Shown: positions 48,746-58,317, counted from the stretch's first letter. The stretch is 64,000 nucleotides of DNA from Nocardia sp. NBC_00416 (GCF_036032445.1 NZ_CP107932.1:188501-252500), one strand, 5' to 3'. The notes: a model not told the origin generated them from the sequence alone. Translations and numbers: made by a program.

Positions 48746-50065
48746 TCACGGTCGTATCGCGGTGATCGCCGGCGCGCTGGTCGGGTGGGCCGCGGCGAAA
48801 TTGCCCCGGAGCGTGGTCGACTCGTACTCCTCGCGGTACAGCCCCCGGGCGCGCAGCAGCGGTATCACCTCGTCGGCGATCACCTCCAGGCTGTCCAGCA
48901 GGACATCGGGCTGCAGATTGAATCCATCGCAGGCGTACTCGCGGTACCACTGCTCGATCCGGTCGGCCAGCTGTTCCGGAGTCCCGACGAAACCGCCGTG
49001 CCCGGAGCCGGAGTAGCGCGTCTGGCGCAGGTATTCCCGGACGGTGGGCCGAGTCTGGCGGATCTGCTCGAGGATGGATTCGCGGAAACCGATACTGCCG
49101 GTGAAGATATCCGGGTCGGCGGGGCCGCGCAGTACCGCGGCCGGGAACGGTTCGTCCAGTTCCAGCGTGCTGACGTCGACGCCGATCGCATGCGACAACC
49201 AGGCGGCCGCGTACACACTCGGGCTCGACTCGTACAGGTCGTCCACGCGCCGCCGCGCCTCTTCCTCGGTGGAACCGAGGGTCAGCAACAGGCCGGGCAT
49301 GATGGCGACATCGCTGGGATCGCGTCCGGCGCGCACCGCGCCGTCCTTCACCGTCCGGTAGTGCTCTCGGGCTGTCTCGAGCGTGATCTCGGCGGTGAAG
49401 ACGCCGTCGGCGTACCGCGACGCGATATCCCGGCCGCCCGGCGAGCCTCCGGCCTGGAACAGCACGGGCAGGCCCTGCGGCGAGGCCGGGGCGCGGAATT
49501 CGTCGTCGTAATGGAAATGCTTGCCGTGATGGGTGACTCGCGTTCCGGTTCCGGCCGCCGACCACAGCGCGCGCGCCAATTCGGCGAACTCGGCGCCCCG
49601 CTCGTAGCGCTGACCGCGCGGCACCACGCGTTCGAGCCCGAAGTTCGCCGCCGAGCGGTCGTCGCGGGTCGTCACCAGATTCCAGCCCGCGCGGCCGTTC
49701 GATACGTGGTCCAGGGTCAGGATCCGGGCGGCGAGGTCCACCGGATCGTTGAAGGTCGTGGAGGCGGTGGCGATGAGACCGACGTGTTCGGTGGCCCGGG
49801 CGATATGAGCCCAGACGACGAACGGATCGAGCCGGATGGGATTGGCGTCATAGGCGGGATCGCCCAGGCCCAGCGCGTCGGCGAGGAAGACCGCGTCGAG
49901 GTGGGCACGTTCGGCGAGTCGGCCGACCTGCTCCCAGTAGTGCGCGGTGAGGAAATCCCGGGCGCCGAACAGCGGGGTTCGCCAGGCCGCCGGGATATAG
50001 CCGTAGACCAGCACATTCACACCGAGCAGGACATGACCGGGGCGCGGTTCGGGCACGACTCTCAC
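48746..50065 (-). CDS. FMN-dependent monooxygenase, NtaA/SnaA/DszA family, 439 aa
   Basis: Luciferase-like barrel of the NtaA/DszA branch: PFVVWAHIARATEHVGLIATASTTFNDP, LARRILTLDHVSNGRAGWNLVTT (here AARILTLDHVSNGRAGWN), VLFQAGGSPGGRDIA. With reduced FMN from a partner reductase it oxidises sulfones, aminopolycarboxylates or related compounds. GTG 50065 overlaps the preceding DszC-like stop (GTGA). Last gene of the operon that begins with the binding protein at 57555. Confidence 0.88.
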   Translation of the reverse strand: MRVVPEPRPGHVLLGVNVLVYGYIPAAWRTPLFGARDFLTAHYWEQVGRLAERAHLDAVFLADALGLGDPAYDANPIRLDPFVVWAHIARATEHVGLIATASTTFNDPVDLAARILTLDHVSNGRAGWNLVTTRDDRSAANFGLERVVPRGQRYERGAEFAELARALWSAAGTGTRVTHHGKHFHYDDEFRAPASPQGLPVLFQAGGSPGGRDIASRYADGVFTAEITLETAREHYRTVKDGAVRAGRDPSDVAIMPGLLLTLGSTEEEARRRVDDLYESSPSVYAAAWLSHAIGVDVSTLELDEPFPAAVLRGPADPDIFTGSIGFRESILEQIRQTRPTVREYLRQTRYSGSGHGGFVGTPEQLADRIEQWYREYACDGFNLQPDVLLDSLEVIADEVIPLLRARGLYREEYESTTLRGNFAAAHPTSAPAITAIRP

Positions 50066-51315
50066 GCCCCCTGGCCCTGCGGGCGCAGGAAGGAGTTCGA
50101 ACCGCCCGGCGGCGGGGTGCCGTTGACGTAGTAGTCGCCGAGCACCCGCTCCTTGAACACCCGGGGATTGTGCGAGGCGAGCGTGCGGGCATTGCGCCAG
50201 TGCCGGTCGAGACCCGCGGACACGGCGGTCGCCGAGGCGCCGAGGGCGTCGAACACCGTGGTGGTGATCTCGAGCGCGGCCTCGATGACGACCGATTGCG
50301 CCTCATGGGTGCGCACCGTCGCCGCGACGAGCGCTTTCTCTTCGGCCTGTTCGTCACCCCGGATATGGGCGTGTGCCACCACATCCAGCGTCGCGGACTG
50401 TTTCTCCAGGGCGGCCTCGGCCTGGAACACCCGGGTGGCGAGCAACCCGATGCGTTGCTGGAGCAGAGCGTCCTGCGCCGGAACCTCGTTCGTGCCCAGC
50501 GGATAATTGCGGGGCCGTCGGTGCAGTGCCGCGGCGCCGTCCCGGAATGTCGCCCGGGCGATGCCGACCAGAACGGACAGCAGGGCCGTCTGATAGAAGA
50601 GCCCCTGGTAGGCGAAGCGCTCTTCCGCCGGGAAGATGCCGTGTTCGTCGACCACCGCGTCGCGGTACCGCGCGGATCCGCTGGCGGTGGTCTGCTGCCC
50701 GAAACCCTCCCAATCGTCGGTCAGTGTGACGCCCGGCTGTTCGCGCGCGACGAGCGCGGTGATCAGCCGATCGTTCTCGTCGCGTCCGATCACATCGAGC
50801 CAGTCGGCGTAGAGACTGCCGGTCGCGTAATACTTTTCGCCGGTCAGCCGGGTGATTCCGCCGGCCGTGCTGATCCGGGTGCCGATATCGCCGAATTTCG
50901 CGTTGTTGGCCTCGGTCCAGCCGCCCCCGACGAACTCGCCGCGCCGGAAACGGTCCAACCAGATCTCGGTGGCGGGATGATCCGGGGAGTTGAGCCGGTC
51001 CTCGACGAACGCGAGATGGTTGCGGAAGATATGGGCGACATTGGGATCGGCCGCACCGAGGTCGGCGAGCAACAGGAAGACCTGCTGCAGGGTCGCGCCG
51101 TCACCACCCAGCGTCCGGGGGATCCGCAACCGCGAGAACCCCGCGTCCACCAGCAGCCGGACCTGGTCGAACGGGAACTCGCGCGCCCGTTCCCGAGCGG
51201 CGTTGCCCGCGGCGATCCGGTCGAAGAGCGGCCCGTATTTCGCGGCGAGAGTGTCGTAGTCGGCGTCCGGGTGTGCCAGCAGCGACCTCAGATCGGCCGA
51301 TGTGGGGGCTGCCAT
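50062..51315 (-). CDS. DszC/SfnB-like flavin monooxygenase (acyl-CoA dehydrogenase fold), 417 aa
   Basis: Acyl-CoA dehydrogenase-fold protein without the CoA-dehydrogenase signatures: RLRIPRTLGGDGATLQQVFLLLADLGAADPNVAHIFRNH and GGGWTEANNAKFGDIGT fit the DszC/SfnB group, which use FMNH2 to oxygenate dibenzothiophene, dimethyl sulfone and similar sulfur compounds. GAAGGGATCACC precedes ATG 51315. It lies between two LLM-type genes and downstream of an ABC importer, strongly suggesting assimilation of an organosulfur (or sulfonate) compound. Confidence 0.85.
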   Translation of the reverse strand: MAAPTSADLRSLLAHPDADYDTLAAKYGPLFDRIAAGNAARERAREFPFDQVRLLVDAGFSRLRIPRTLGGDGATLQQVFLLLADLGAADPNVAHIFRNHLAFVEDRLNSPDHPATEIWLDRFRRGEFVGGGWTEANNAKFGDIGTRISTAGGITRLTGEKYYATGSLYADWLDVIGRDENDRLITALVAREQPGVTLTDDWEGFGQQTTASGSARYRDAVVDEHGIFPAEERFAYQGLFYQTALLSVLVGIARATFRDGAAALHRRPRNYPLGTNEVPAQDALLQQRIGLLATRVFQAEAALEKQSATLDVVAHAHIRGDEQAEEKALVAATVRTHEAQSVVIEAALEITTTVFDALGASATAVSAGLDRHWRNARTLASHNPRVFKERVLGDYYVNGTPPPGGSNSFLRPQGQGA

Positions 51316-51346
51316 GGGGTGATCCCTTCGGTAAGTGGGCGCGCGG

Positions 51347-52405
51347 TCAGCGATAGACCCGCGTGGAGGGCGCGCTGAACGCCGGCGCGGCGGTGGTCAA
51401 CAGATCAGTGGGGGGTGGCAGTCCGAGCGCGTCCCGCAGGGTTGCGCCGCCGGGATCCGCCGCATCGGGAAAGCGCGACAGCAGGTCGACGCCCAGCAGG
51501 TGCGCGGCGGTATCGGCGGGGACGCCGCCGCCCGTGGTGCGCAACAGGAGTCCGTGGGCGCCGGCCGCGAGAAGTCCGGCGGCAGCTTCGAGATCGCCGG
51601 CCGACGCCTCGGCCAGGACGCGTGCGCGGCCCGGCGGCTGATCGATCGTGGCGCTGACGATCTCGCTGGTCGGCAACCCGCCCAGGACGGTGAAATCGCC
51701 GAAATCGGGGTCGCCTGCTCCGCCGTTCGCGCCGGCGCCGTACCAGCCCAGTACCGGCGTGCCCTGGTCCGAGGTCGGAATGCTCAGCGGTCCTGCCGTT
51801 TTCGTGACCCCCTGATGGTCGACCCGCCGGATTCGGTCGGAGTGCACCAGGATGCCGGATTCCTTGTCCCCGACAATGCTGTCGAGTGGCCAGCTCTGCC
51901 ACAGTCCGACGAGGGCCCGCGCGGTGTCGGCCGCGGTCTCCGGACCGAGGTCGGCTTCCCCGCCGAGACCCGCTCCGCTCCACGCGTTCGTGGTGCGTCC
52001 CCGCGGATCACGGCTGCCGAGCAGCACACCGGACCGGCCCCGAGTGAGGTGGTCCAGGGACAGTGCGCGGCGGGCGAGGTTGTACGGAAGATCGATATGG
52101 GCACTCGCGGCGATGACGACCGCGGGGCCGCCGTGCGCCGCCAGCGCGGTGGCCAGCACACTGGGATCGAGATCGCCGGCGGCCGGAGTGAGTTCCGCAC
52201 CGGCGCCGGCGAGCCGATCGATCCCGATCACGACGAACGCGGCGCGATACCGCGCCCACGCCGAAAGCAGCGCCGGGTCGCCGATGATCGCGGCGGCCTC
52301 CGCGGTGGTCAGTGCCGAAGCGATGGTGGCCGAAGCGATGGTGGCCGAAGCGATGGTGGCCGAAGCGACGGTGGGAGCGCCGGCGCCGGAATCGGGGTTT
52401 GTCAT
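51347..52405 (-). CDS. Divergent LLM-type flavin protein, 352 aa
   Basis: Weakly conserved luciferase-like protein. The core LARRALSLDHLTRGRSGVLLGSRDPRG matches the DszA/NtaA barrel segment, but many flavin-contact parts are shortened, so activity is uncertain. ATG 52405 overlaps the ATPase stop by ATGA. The N-terminus has a repeated Ala-Ser-Ala-Thr-Ile stretch encoded by four 15-bp repeats. In the same operon as a full LLM monooxygenase and a DszC-like enzyme; it may be a partner subunit or a decaying paralogue. Confidence 0.7.
   Translation of the reverse strand: MTNPDSGAGAPTVASATIASATIASATIASALTTAEAAAIIGDPALLSAWARYRAAFVVIGIDRLAGAGAELTPAAGDLDPSVLATALAAHGGPAVVIAASAHIDLPYNLARRALSLDHLTRGRSGVLLGSRDPRGRTTNAWSGAGLGGEADLGPETAADTARALVGLWQSWPLDSIVGDKESGILVHSDRIRRVDHQGVTKTAGPLSIPTSDQGTPVLGWYGAGANGGAGDPDFGDFTVLGGLPTSEIVSATIDQPPGRARVLAEASAGDLEAAAGLLAAGAHGLLLRTTGGGVPADTAAHLLGVDLLSRFPDAADPGGATLRDALGLPPPTDLLTTAAPAFSAPSTRVYR
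52315..52374. repeat. Four 15-bp tandem repeats inside the LLM-like gene
   Basis: Unit CCGAAGCGATGGTGG repeated four times (one C/T change in the last copy). In the leftward gene it encodes a repeated five-residue unit near residues 10-30. Being a multiple of 3, copy number can change without a frameshift, so this is a candidate length polymorphism. Confidence 0.9.
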
Positions 52406-54159
52406 GGAAGTTGTGCTTTCCTGATGCCGAGATCGGCCTCGAGCAGGGCCCGGGTCGCGGGGGAACGCGCGGTGTCGTAGAGGTGTTCGGTCGCGAATTC
52501 GTCGACCAGCCGCCCGCCGGACATCACGCCGATGCGGTCGCTGACCCATTCCACGAGACCGAGATCGTGACCGATGAACACACAGGTGAGATTCAGTCGC
52601 TCCCGTAGTTCGAGTAGTAGGTCGATGATCTCGGCCTGGGTGGAGACGTCCAGCGACGAAGTCGGTTCGTCGAGAATGAGCAGTTCGGGCTCGAGCGCGA
52701 GCGCGCGCGCCATGCCGACCCGCTGGGCCTGGCCGCCGGAGAGGGCGTGCGGATAACGGTCGGCGAACGCGGTGGGCAACCCGACCAGTTCGAGAGCCCG
52801 CGCGACCGCGTCGGCCACCGCCTTCCGGTCGTGCGCCCGGCCGAACCGCCGCAGTGGGCGGGCGATCTGTTCACCGACGCGGATGCCGGGATTGAGCGAG
52901 CCGACGGGGTCCTGGAACACGTATTGCAGGCGCGACCGCAGCGCGCGCAACGCCGCGGGCCGGGCGCCGACGAGCCGGTTGCCGTCGAATACGACCGAAC
53001 CGGCGGTGGCGGGTAGCAGCCCGCCCATCACGCGTCCGAGCGTGGACTTACCGGATCCGGACGGCCCGATCAGCCCGTAGATCTCGCCCCGCCGTACCGT
53101 GAGCGAGATATCGTCCACCGCCGGCAGTTCGCGCTTGGCGAGTCCGGTGCCGAAACCGCCGACGGTGAACCGCTTGCCGGCCGACTCCAGTCGTAGCAAC
53201 GGTTCGTGAGTGTCGTCCGGTGTGGTCGGCACGAGTTCGCCCCGCTCCGGATCGGCCGCCGACAACCGCCGTGCCCCCTGCCAGTGGGGGAGGGCCGCCC
53301 GCTTGCCCAGCCGCGGTACCGCGTCGAGCAAACGGCGGGTGTAGGGATGATCCGGTGTGGTGAGCACGGTGTCACGCGCCCCCTGTTCCACGATCCGGCC
53401 CCGCTGGAGCACGACGACGGTGTCGGCCATATGGGCGACCACGTCGAAGTCGTGGGTGATCAGCAGCAGCGCGGACCCCGTGGCGCGGGTGACATCGCGC
53501 AGCAGATCGAGGATCTGCCGTTGCACCACGGTATCGAGCGCGGTGGTGGGTTCGTCGGCGATCAGCACGACGGGTTCGGCCAGCGCGGCCAGCGCCAGCG
53601 CGACCCGCTGCCGCATTCCACCACTGAGTTCGTGCGGGTACGCGGCCAGTACCCGCTCCGGGACGTCGAATCCGACCTTGGCGAGCCATTCCGCCGCCAG
53701 CTCGCGGCGCGCGGCCCGCGAGGTGTCCGGGCGGTGCCGGGCGAGGACCTCGTCGAGCTGGGCGGCGATGCGGTGCGCGGGATCCAGTGCGCCCAGCGGG
53801 TTCTGGAACACCATGCCGATACCCGAGCCGCGGTAGGCGGCGAGCCGGCGCTCCGGTAGCGCGGTGAGGTCGACCGACGGCGCTGTCCCGCGGCGGAATC
53901 GCACCGATCCGCCGGTGACGCGGGCGGCCTGTGGAAGCAGACCGATGATCGCGGCGGCGGTGAGGCTCTTCCCGGAGCCGGATTCCCCCACCAGGGCGAG
54001 GACCTCCCCGGCGTTCAGGGCGAAGGAGATCCCGGACACGGTCGCGGTCCCGGCCGCGTCTCCAGGGAAGGCGATGCCGAGATCCTCGACCTCGAGGACC
54101 GGCGCGGCCGGCGCCACGGACTGTTCTTCGCGGATTTCCCGTGTGGAGAGCGTGGTCAT
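52402..54159 (-). CDS. Double ABC ATPase for peptide/nickel-type importer, 585 aa
   Basis: Two nucleotide-binding domains in one chain. N-terminal: GESGSGKSLTAAAI, LSGGMRQRVALALA and LIADEPTTALD; C-terminal: GPSGSGKSTLG, LSGGQAQRVGMARA and LILDEPTSSLD. This fused DppD-DppF design occurs in GsiA-type importers. It powers the permease pair at 54156-55981. ATG 54159 overlaps the permease stop as ATGA. Confidence 0.92.
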   Translation of the reverse strand: MTTLSTREIREEQSVAPAAPVLEVEDLGIAFPGDAAGTATVSGISFALNAGEVLALVGESGSGKSLTAAAIIGLLPQAARVTGGSVRFRRGTAPSVDLTALPERRLAAYRGSGIGMVFQNPLGALDPAHRIAAQLDEVLARHRPDTSRAARRELAAEWLAKVGFDVPERVLAAYPHELSGGMRQRVALALAALAEPVVLIADEPTTALDTVVQRQILDLLRDVTRATGSALLLITHDFDVVAHMADTVVVLQRGRIVEQGARDTVLTTPDHPYTRRLLDAVPRLGKRAALPHWQGARRLSAADPERGELVPTTPDDTHEPLLRLESAGKRFTVGGFGTGLAKRELPAVDDISLTVRRGEIYGLIGPSGSGKSTLGRVMGGLLPATAGSVVFDGNRLVGARPAALRALRSRLQYVFQDPVGSLNPGIRVGEQIARPLRRFGRAHDRKAVADAVARALELVGLPTAFADRYPHALSGGQAQRVGMARALALEPELLILDEPTSSLDVSTQAEIIDLLLELRERLNLTCVFIGHDLGLVEWVSDRIGVMSGGRLVDEFATEHLYDTARSPATRALLEADLGIRKAQLP

Positions 54160-55028
54160 CGTCGGATCCCTCGGGTGCGCGGACTCGTCAGGTCGTGCAG
54201 GCCGTCGCCGAGCCAGTTGAAGGCCAGCGCGACGAGCACGACGGTGACGCCCGGTATCACCGCCACGTACATATGTCCGGAGAGCACCACTTTGGCCCCG
54301 GAGGCGATCATCTGACCCCAGTCGGGGGTGGGGGGTTGGACGCCGATTCCCACCGCGCTCAGGCTCGCGGAGAACACCACCATGCTGGCCACCAGGCCGG
54401 TGCCGTAGACGACGATCTGACCGGTGACGTTGGGCAGCACCTCCCGCACCATCAGCGACCAGCGGGTCGCGCCGAGCGCCGTGGCGGCCTCCACGTACTC
54501 CCGCCGCGTATGTTGCTTGACCTCGGTGAACATCACTCGCGTCACATAAGGAACGACATGGAACACGATCGCCACGATCACGACGCCCGGCCCGGGGCTC
54601 AGCAGCGCGGCCAGCGCGACGGCGACGAGGATCACCGGGAAGGCGAACAGCATGTCCACCAGCCGCATGACCACGCCGCTCACCTTGGGACCCGCGAAAC
54701 CGGCGAGCAGCGCCGCGACCGCTCCGACGACGGTGGCGCCGGCCACCGAGAGAACAGCCAGCAGCAATGAGGTCCGGCCACCCCACAGGAGCCGGCTCAG
54801 CAGATCCCGGCCCAGATCATCGGTGCCGAACAGGTGCCCGGCGCTGCCCGGTGGCAGGAATTTGGCGGACGGATCGGTGGCCACCGGGTCGTACGGTGCG
54901 AGCAGCGGTGCGAGCAGAGAGACCAGCACGACGGCGCCGATGAGAACGGCGGCCGCGACCAACTGCGCGTTGTGCCGACGGGCGGCGGCGGATCCGGTGA
55001 TCGAGACGCGGGGGAGCGCGAGAACCAT
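54156..55028 (-). CDS. ABC transporter permease, DppC type, 290 aa
   Basis: Six hydrophobic helices with a short cytoplasmic N-terminus, the AFPVILVAVALAALL helix and the EAA loop YVEAATALGATRW ... VREVLPN. Pairs with the DppB-type permease; start ATG 55028 overlaps the preceding stop by one base (TGATG). Confidence 0.92.
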   Translation of the reverse strand: MVLALPRVSITGSAAARRHNAQLVAAAVLIGAVVLVSLLAPLLAPYDPVATDPSAKFLPPGSAGHLFGTDDLGRDLLSRLLWGGRTSLLLAVLSVAGATVVGAVAALLAGFAGPKVSGVVMRLVDMLFAFPVILVAVALAALLSPGPGVVIVAIVFHVVPYVTRVMFTEVKQHTRREYVEAATALGATRWSLMVREVLPNVTGQIVVYGTGLVASMVVFSASLSAVGIGVQPPTPDWGQMIASGAKVVLSGHMYVAVIPGVTVVLVALAFNWLGDGLHDLTSPRTRGIRR

Positions 55029-55981
55029 CACGCCCCCCGCAGCCGCGGATCGAGCGCGTCGACGATCACATCGGTGACCAGGTTGACCAGCAGATAGCAC
55101 AGTGCCACCAGCACGATTCCGCCCTGGATCACCGGATAGTCCTTGCCGTTGACGGCATTGACGAGCTGCGTGCCGATTCCGGGCCAGTTGAAGACGATCT
55201 CGACGAAGAACACGCCGGTGATCAGAGTGCCGATCTCCAGGCCGGTGACATTGACGATGCTCGGTGCGATATTGCGGAAGATGTTGCGGCCGTAGATCGT
55301 CCGCAGTGGGACGCCCTGCGAGCGGAAGGTGCGGACGTAGTCGGTCTCCGCTTCCCGGATCACGCCGATCCGGACGAAGCGGGCCAGCACCAGCATGGAG
55401 ATCAACGCGGCCGAGACCGCGGGCAGGACCAGATGTTCGAGCAGGTCGGCGAATCCGCCGCCGCCGCGCGACTGCATACCGCCGACCGGGAGCCAGCCCA
55501 GCTGCAATGAGAACACGCTGATCAGCACGAGCCCGAACCAGTACACGGACAGATTGCTGCCGACCTGGGCCAGCAGCATCACCGCGCGATCGATCCAGGT
55601 CCCGTGGAAGATACCGGCGATCGCACCGATCAGCGTGCCGAACACCACGCAGACCAGGGCCCCCGCCACGGTGAGTATCAGCGTGTTGAGGAAGGGCGGC
55701 ACGAGCATGTCGAACACGGGTGTGCCCAGGGTGAGCGACAGCCCGCCGCCGTCGGCCGCGAGGTTCTTCAACCAGACGAAATACTGTTCCCAGAGCGGTC
55801 GATCGAGACCGTAGGTCGTGCGCAGCTCGTCGAGTTGTTCGGGGGTGAACCGCGACGCGAACTGGGCTTCCACCGGATCGCCCGGGGTCAGCACGCCGAG
55901 CAGGAACGCCAGGATCGATACCAGGAACAGGATGGGCAGCACGTTGAGGACGCGGAACCCGATATGACGAAGTTGCCTCAT
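55028..55981 (-). CDS. ABC transporter permease, DppB type, 317 aa
   Basis: N-terminal helix RVLNVLPILFLVSILAFLLG, the typical periplasmic loop GDPVEAQ...RTTYGLDRPLWEQY, and the EAA loop YVRTFRSQGVPLRTIYGRNIF. Forms the channel with the DppC-type subunit. ATG 55981 overlaps the binding-protein stop (ATGA). Confidence 0.92.
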   Translation of the reverse strand: MRQLRHIGFRVLNVLPILFLVSILAFLLGVLTPGDPVEAQFASRFTPEQLDELRTTYGLDRPLWEQYFVWLKNLAADGGGLSLTLGTPVFDMLVPPFLNTLILTVAGALVCVVFGTLIGAIAGIFHGTWIDRAVMLLAQVGSNLSVYWFGLVLISVFSLQLGWLPVGGMQSRGGGGFADLLEHLVLPAVSAALISMLVLARFVRIGVIREAETDYVRTFRSQGVPLRTIYGRNIFRNIAPSIVNVTGLEIGTLITGVFFVEIVFNWPGIGTQLVNAVNGKDYPVIQGGIVLVALCYLLVNLVTDVIVDALDPRLRGA

Positions 55982-57555
55982 CGGGAGCCCGACAGCCAGA
56001 CCGGGGACAGGTCGTACCAGTTGGTGGACGCGTAGACGAAACCTTCCACATTGGGGCCGGTCGCGTAGTAGCGGTTCAGATTGACCGCCGGGATCACCAG
56101 CGCGTTCGTGCGGAGTTTCTCCTCGGCCTGCTGCCACAGCCGGATTCGCGTATCCGGGTCGGTGGTGTGCAGCGCGGTGTCGATGGCCGCCGTCACGTCG
56201 GGATACTTCGCCGGGTCGAGCCCCCGATTCTTCAGGCCGTTGTACCCGTTGTGCAGCCATTCGGCATTCGTCTCGCCGAACTCATCGATGCTCAGACCGT
56301 CACCGGGCTGGGGGTGGTAGACCCGCGCCGAGTAGTTGACCCGGTCCAGGCTCACGACGTCCACCTCGACCCCGATCGCCTTCAGATGGGCCTGAAGCCA
56401 CTGCCCGAGGTTCTCGTTGGCCACATCGATGACCAGATTGAAGCGGAGTTCGCCCGGATCGTAACCGGCCTCGGCGAGCAGTCGCCGGGCGCGATCGGGG
56501 TCGTAGTCGAAATCGCGGGCCGCCGGATCGTAGGCCTCGTTGCCGGGCGGGAGGAACGAATACTGCGGTGACGCGAAGCCGTTGTAGACCTCTTTCGCCA
56601 ACGCTTCGCGGTCGAGGCCGTGGATGAGCGCCCGGCGGACCCGATCGTCCTCGAATACCGGATTGTGGCGATTGAAGGAGAAATACACCAGTTCGGCGGC
56701 GGTGCCCTCGGGGACGTTGAAACCGGCGTTCTCGAGCGTTTCGACATCGTCGGGCGGGACGTAGCTGATCAGGTCGACTTCGCCGTTGAGCAGGGAGGCC
56801 ACGCGGGTCTGATTGTTGGGGATGACGCGGAAGGTCAAGGTATCCAGGCGGGGACGCGGACCCCAGTAGTCCGGATTGCGTTGCAGGACGATCCGGTCGC
56901 CGATCGCGCGGGAGGCGAATCGGTACGGCCCCGTGCCTTCGGGATGCTGGGCGAATCCGTCGTTGCCGTACTTCTCCCAGACCGCCGGATTCCCGACCGG
57001 CAGCGTGTACATCGACTGGGCGAGGATGCGCGGGAAACCGAGGAAGGGTTTGTCGAATTCGAAGGTGTAGCTGTGGTCGCCGGTGGGCCGGGCGGCGCGC
57101 AGGTTGTCGAACCACACCTTCACCCGGCCGGCGCTCTCCTCGTCGAAGAATTCGTAGGAGCGGTCCCACACCCGCCGGACGTTCTTGTGCAGCGCGGCCG
57201 CGTCGAACGGTGAGCCGTCGTGGAAGGTGACTCCGTCGCGCAGCTGGAACGTCCAGACCCGCCCGTCATCGCTGTGCTCCCACTCGGTGGCGAGGACGGG
57301 AACCAGTCCGGGAACGCCGGAATCGGTGGTCAGGTCCTCACCGACGAGGGGTTCGAAGATATTGCGCGAGACCCGGTAGGTCTCCCAGTACACCTGCCGG
57401 TGCGGATCCAGCCCGCGCGGTTCCAGGTACAGGCCGGTGACGAACTCGCCACCGTCCACCGGCAGGCCCGCGTCGTTCCCGCCGGAGCATCCGGTGAGAA
57501 GCAGCACGGCGGCGATCCCGGCCGCGATGATCGCCTTGCGCTTGTTCCTACGCAT
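55978..57555 (-). CDS. Family 5 solute-binding lipoprotein, 525 aa
   Basis: Extracellular binding protein of the peptide/nickel importer class. Signal peptide with lipobox LLTGC, then LYLEPRGLDPHRQVYWETY, WTFQLRDGVTFHDGSPFDAAAL and GTGPYRF, all family motifs. ATG 57555 is chosen since GGAAAGT lies 11 nt upstream; an in-frame GTG at 57567 overlaps that site. First gene of the seven-gene operon ending at 48746; the palindrome at 57637 is in its promoter. Substrate predicted to be an organosulfur or sulfonated compound because of the monooxygenases; uncertain. Confidence 0.92.
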   Translation of the reverse strand: MRRNKRKAIIAAGIAAVLLLTGCSGGNDAGLPVDGGEFVTGLYLEPRGLDPHRQVYWETYRVSRNIFEPLVGEDLTTDSGVPGLVPVLATEWEHSDDGRVWTFQLRDGVTFHDGSPFDAAALHKNVRRVWDRSYEFFDEESAGRVKVWFDNLRAARPTGDHSYTFEFDKPFLGFPRILAQSMYTLPVGNPAVWEKYGNDGFAQHPEGTGPYRFASRAIGDRIVLQRNPDYWGPRPRLDTLTFRVIPNNQTRVASLLNGEVDLISYVPPDDVETLENAGFNVPEGTAAELVYFSFNRHNPVFEDDRVRRALIHGLDREALAKEVYNGFASPQYSFLPPGNEAYDPAARDFDYDPDRARRLLAEAGYDPGELRFNLVIDVANENLGQWLQAHLKAIGVEVDVVSLDRVNYSARVYHPQPGDGLSIDEFGETNAEWLHNGYNGLKNRGLDPAKYPDVTAAIDTALHTTDPDTRIRLWQQAEEKLRTNALVIPAVNLNRYYATGPNVEGFVYASTNWYDLSPVWLSGSR

Positions 57556-57636
57556 CGAGTCGCACACTTTCCGTCAGAAAGAGAAGTCCTCCCACGGCGC
57601 AAGGTATCCGGAGCGCGGCCGGCACTCACGGCATGT

Positions 57637-57649
57637 AATCAGTGTGATT
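57637..57649. promoter_or_regulatory. Palindrome AATCA-GTG-TGATT upstream of the importer operon
   Basis: Perfect 5-3-5 inverted repeat 82 bp upstream of the binding-protein start and 88 bp from the divergent gene at 57738. A candidate operator for starvation- or sulfur-dependent control. Confidence 0.4.
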
Positions 57650-57737
57650 CGTTTTCGGGTGCGCCGACCGGCCGGAGGCCGGTGCAGGCGCGTGAAACGC
57701 GCAGGATAGAAGCCGGTGTGCGCCGTAGGGTGGCGTC

Positions 57738-58211
57738 GTGACGGATACCGATGCCACAGGCTACGACTGTCTATCGGCTCGCCTTATCCCGGAAAGTGAG
57801 CTGCGGACGTTCCTGCTGGACTGTTTCGGGATCGGCGCGGGAGAGTTGTTCGTGGGCCGCGACGACCAGGTCGCCGACGCGACGCCGGACATTGCGCAAG
57901 ACGTCGTATTCTCCGTGTTCTGCACGTACGGAAAGGTTTTCGGCCACTTCGCACTGCGCGTCGCCGTCGGCGTCGAGGGTCGGTTGGCCGACCGGGTCGG
58001 TCGCCAGGAGTTCGCCGAACGATTCGCCGCCCACTTCGATACCTGCGTGCTGTACGGCGATACCGAGCCGCCGGGGCTGTGGACGGTGGTCTCGGCGGAT
58101 GGAAGCCGCATCCGTGCCGCAATGGATGAGGAAGACGACCGGTATGTGCTCTACGCGGCGACAGCGCCGGTGCCGGGCCTACCCGAGGTCCCGGTGGACG
58201 AAGGCCTGTGA
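57738..58211 (+). CDS. Hypothetical protein, 157 aa
   Basis: Acidic cytosolic protein: LSARLIPESELRTFLLDCFG, then DVVFSVFCTYGKVFGHFALRVAVGV and EPPGLWTVVSADGSRIRAAMDEEDD. I do not recognise a family. The alternating strands resemble immunity proteins of contact-dependent systems, but there is no toxin nearby. Start GTG 57738. Confidence 0.6.
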   Translation: MTDTDATGYDCLSARLIPESELRTFLLDCFGIGAGELFVGRDDQVADATPDIAQDVVFSVFCTYGKVFGHFALRVAVGVEGRLADRVGRQEFAERFAAHFDTCVLYGDTEPPGLWTVVSADGSRIRAAMDEEDDRYVLYAATAPVPGLPEVPVDEGL

Positions 58212-58290
58212 CCGCTCGCGCGACGTCGCCGAGCCCGATGCTGGGACCGGGTCCGCGGTGAACGCTGATGCCGCTCGGGCCGCGCGGGAT

Positions 58291-58313
58291 GAGCCGGCCG
58301 AGCGGCCGGGCTC
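58291..58313. terminator. GC-rich hairpin between convergent genes
   Basis: GAGCCGGCCG and CGGCCGGGCTC around AG (10-bp stem with one bulge), immediately after the YegP-like stop (58318) and 80 bp after the rightward gene at 57738. Confidence 0.55.
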
Positions 58314-58317
58314 GGGA

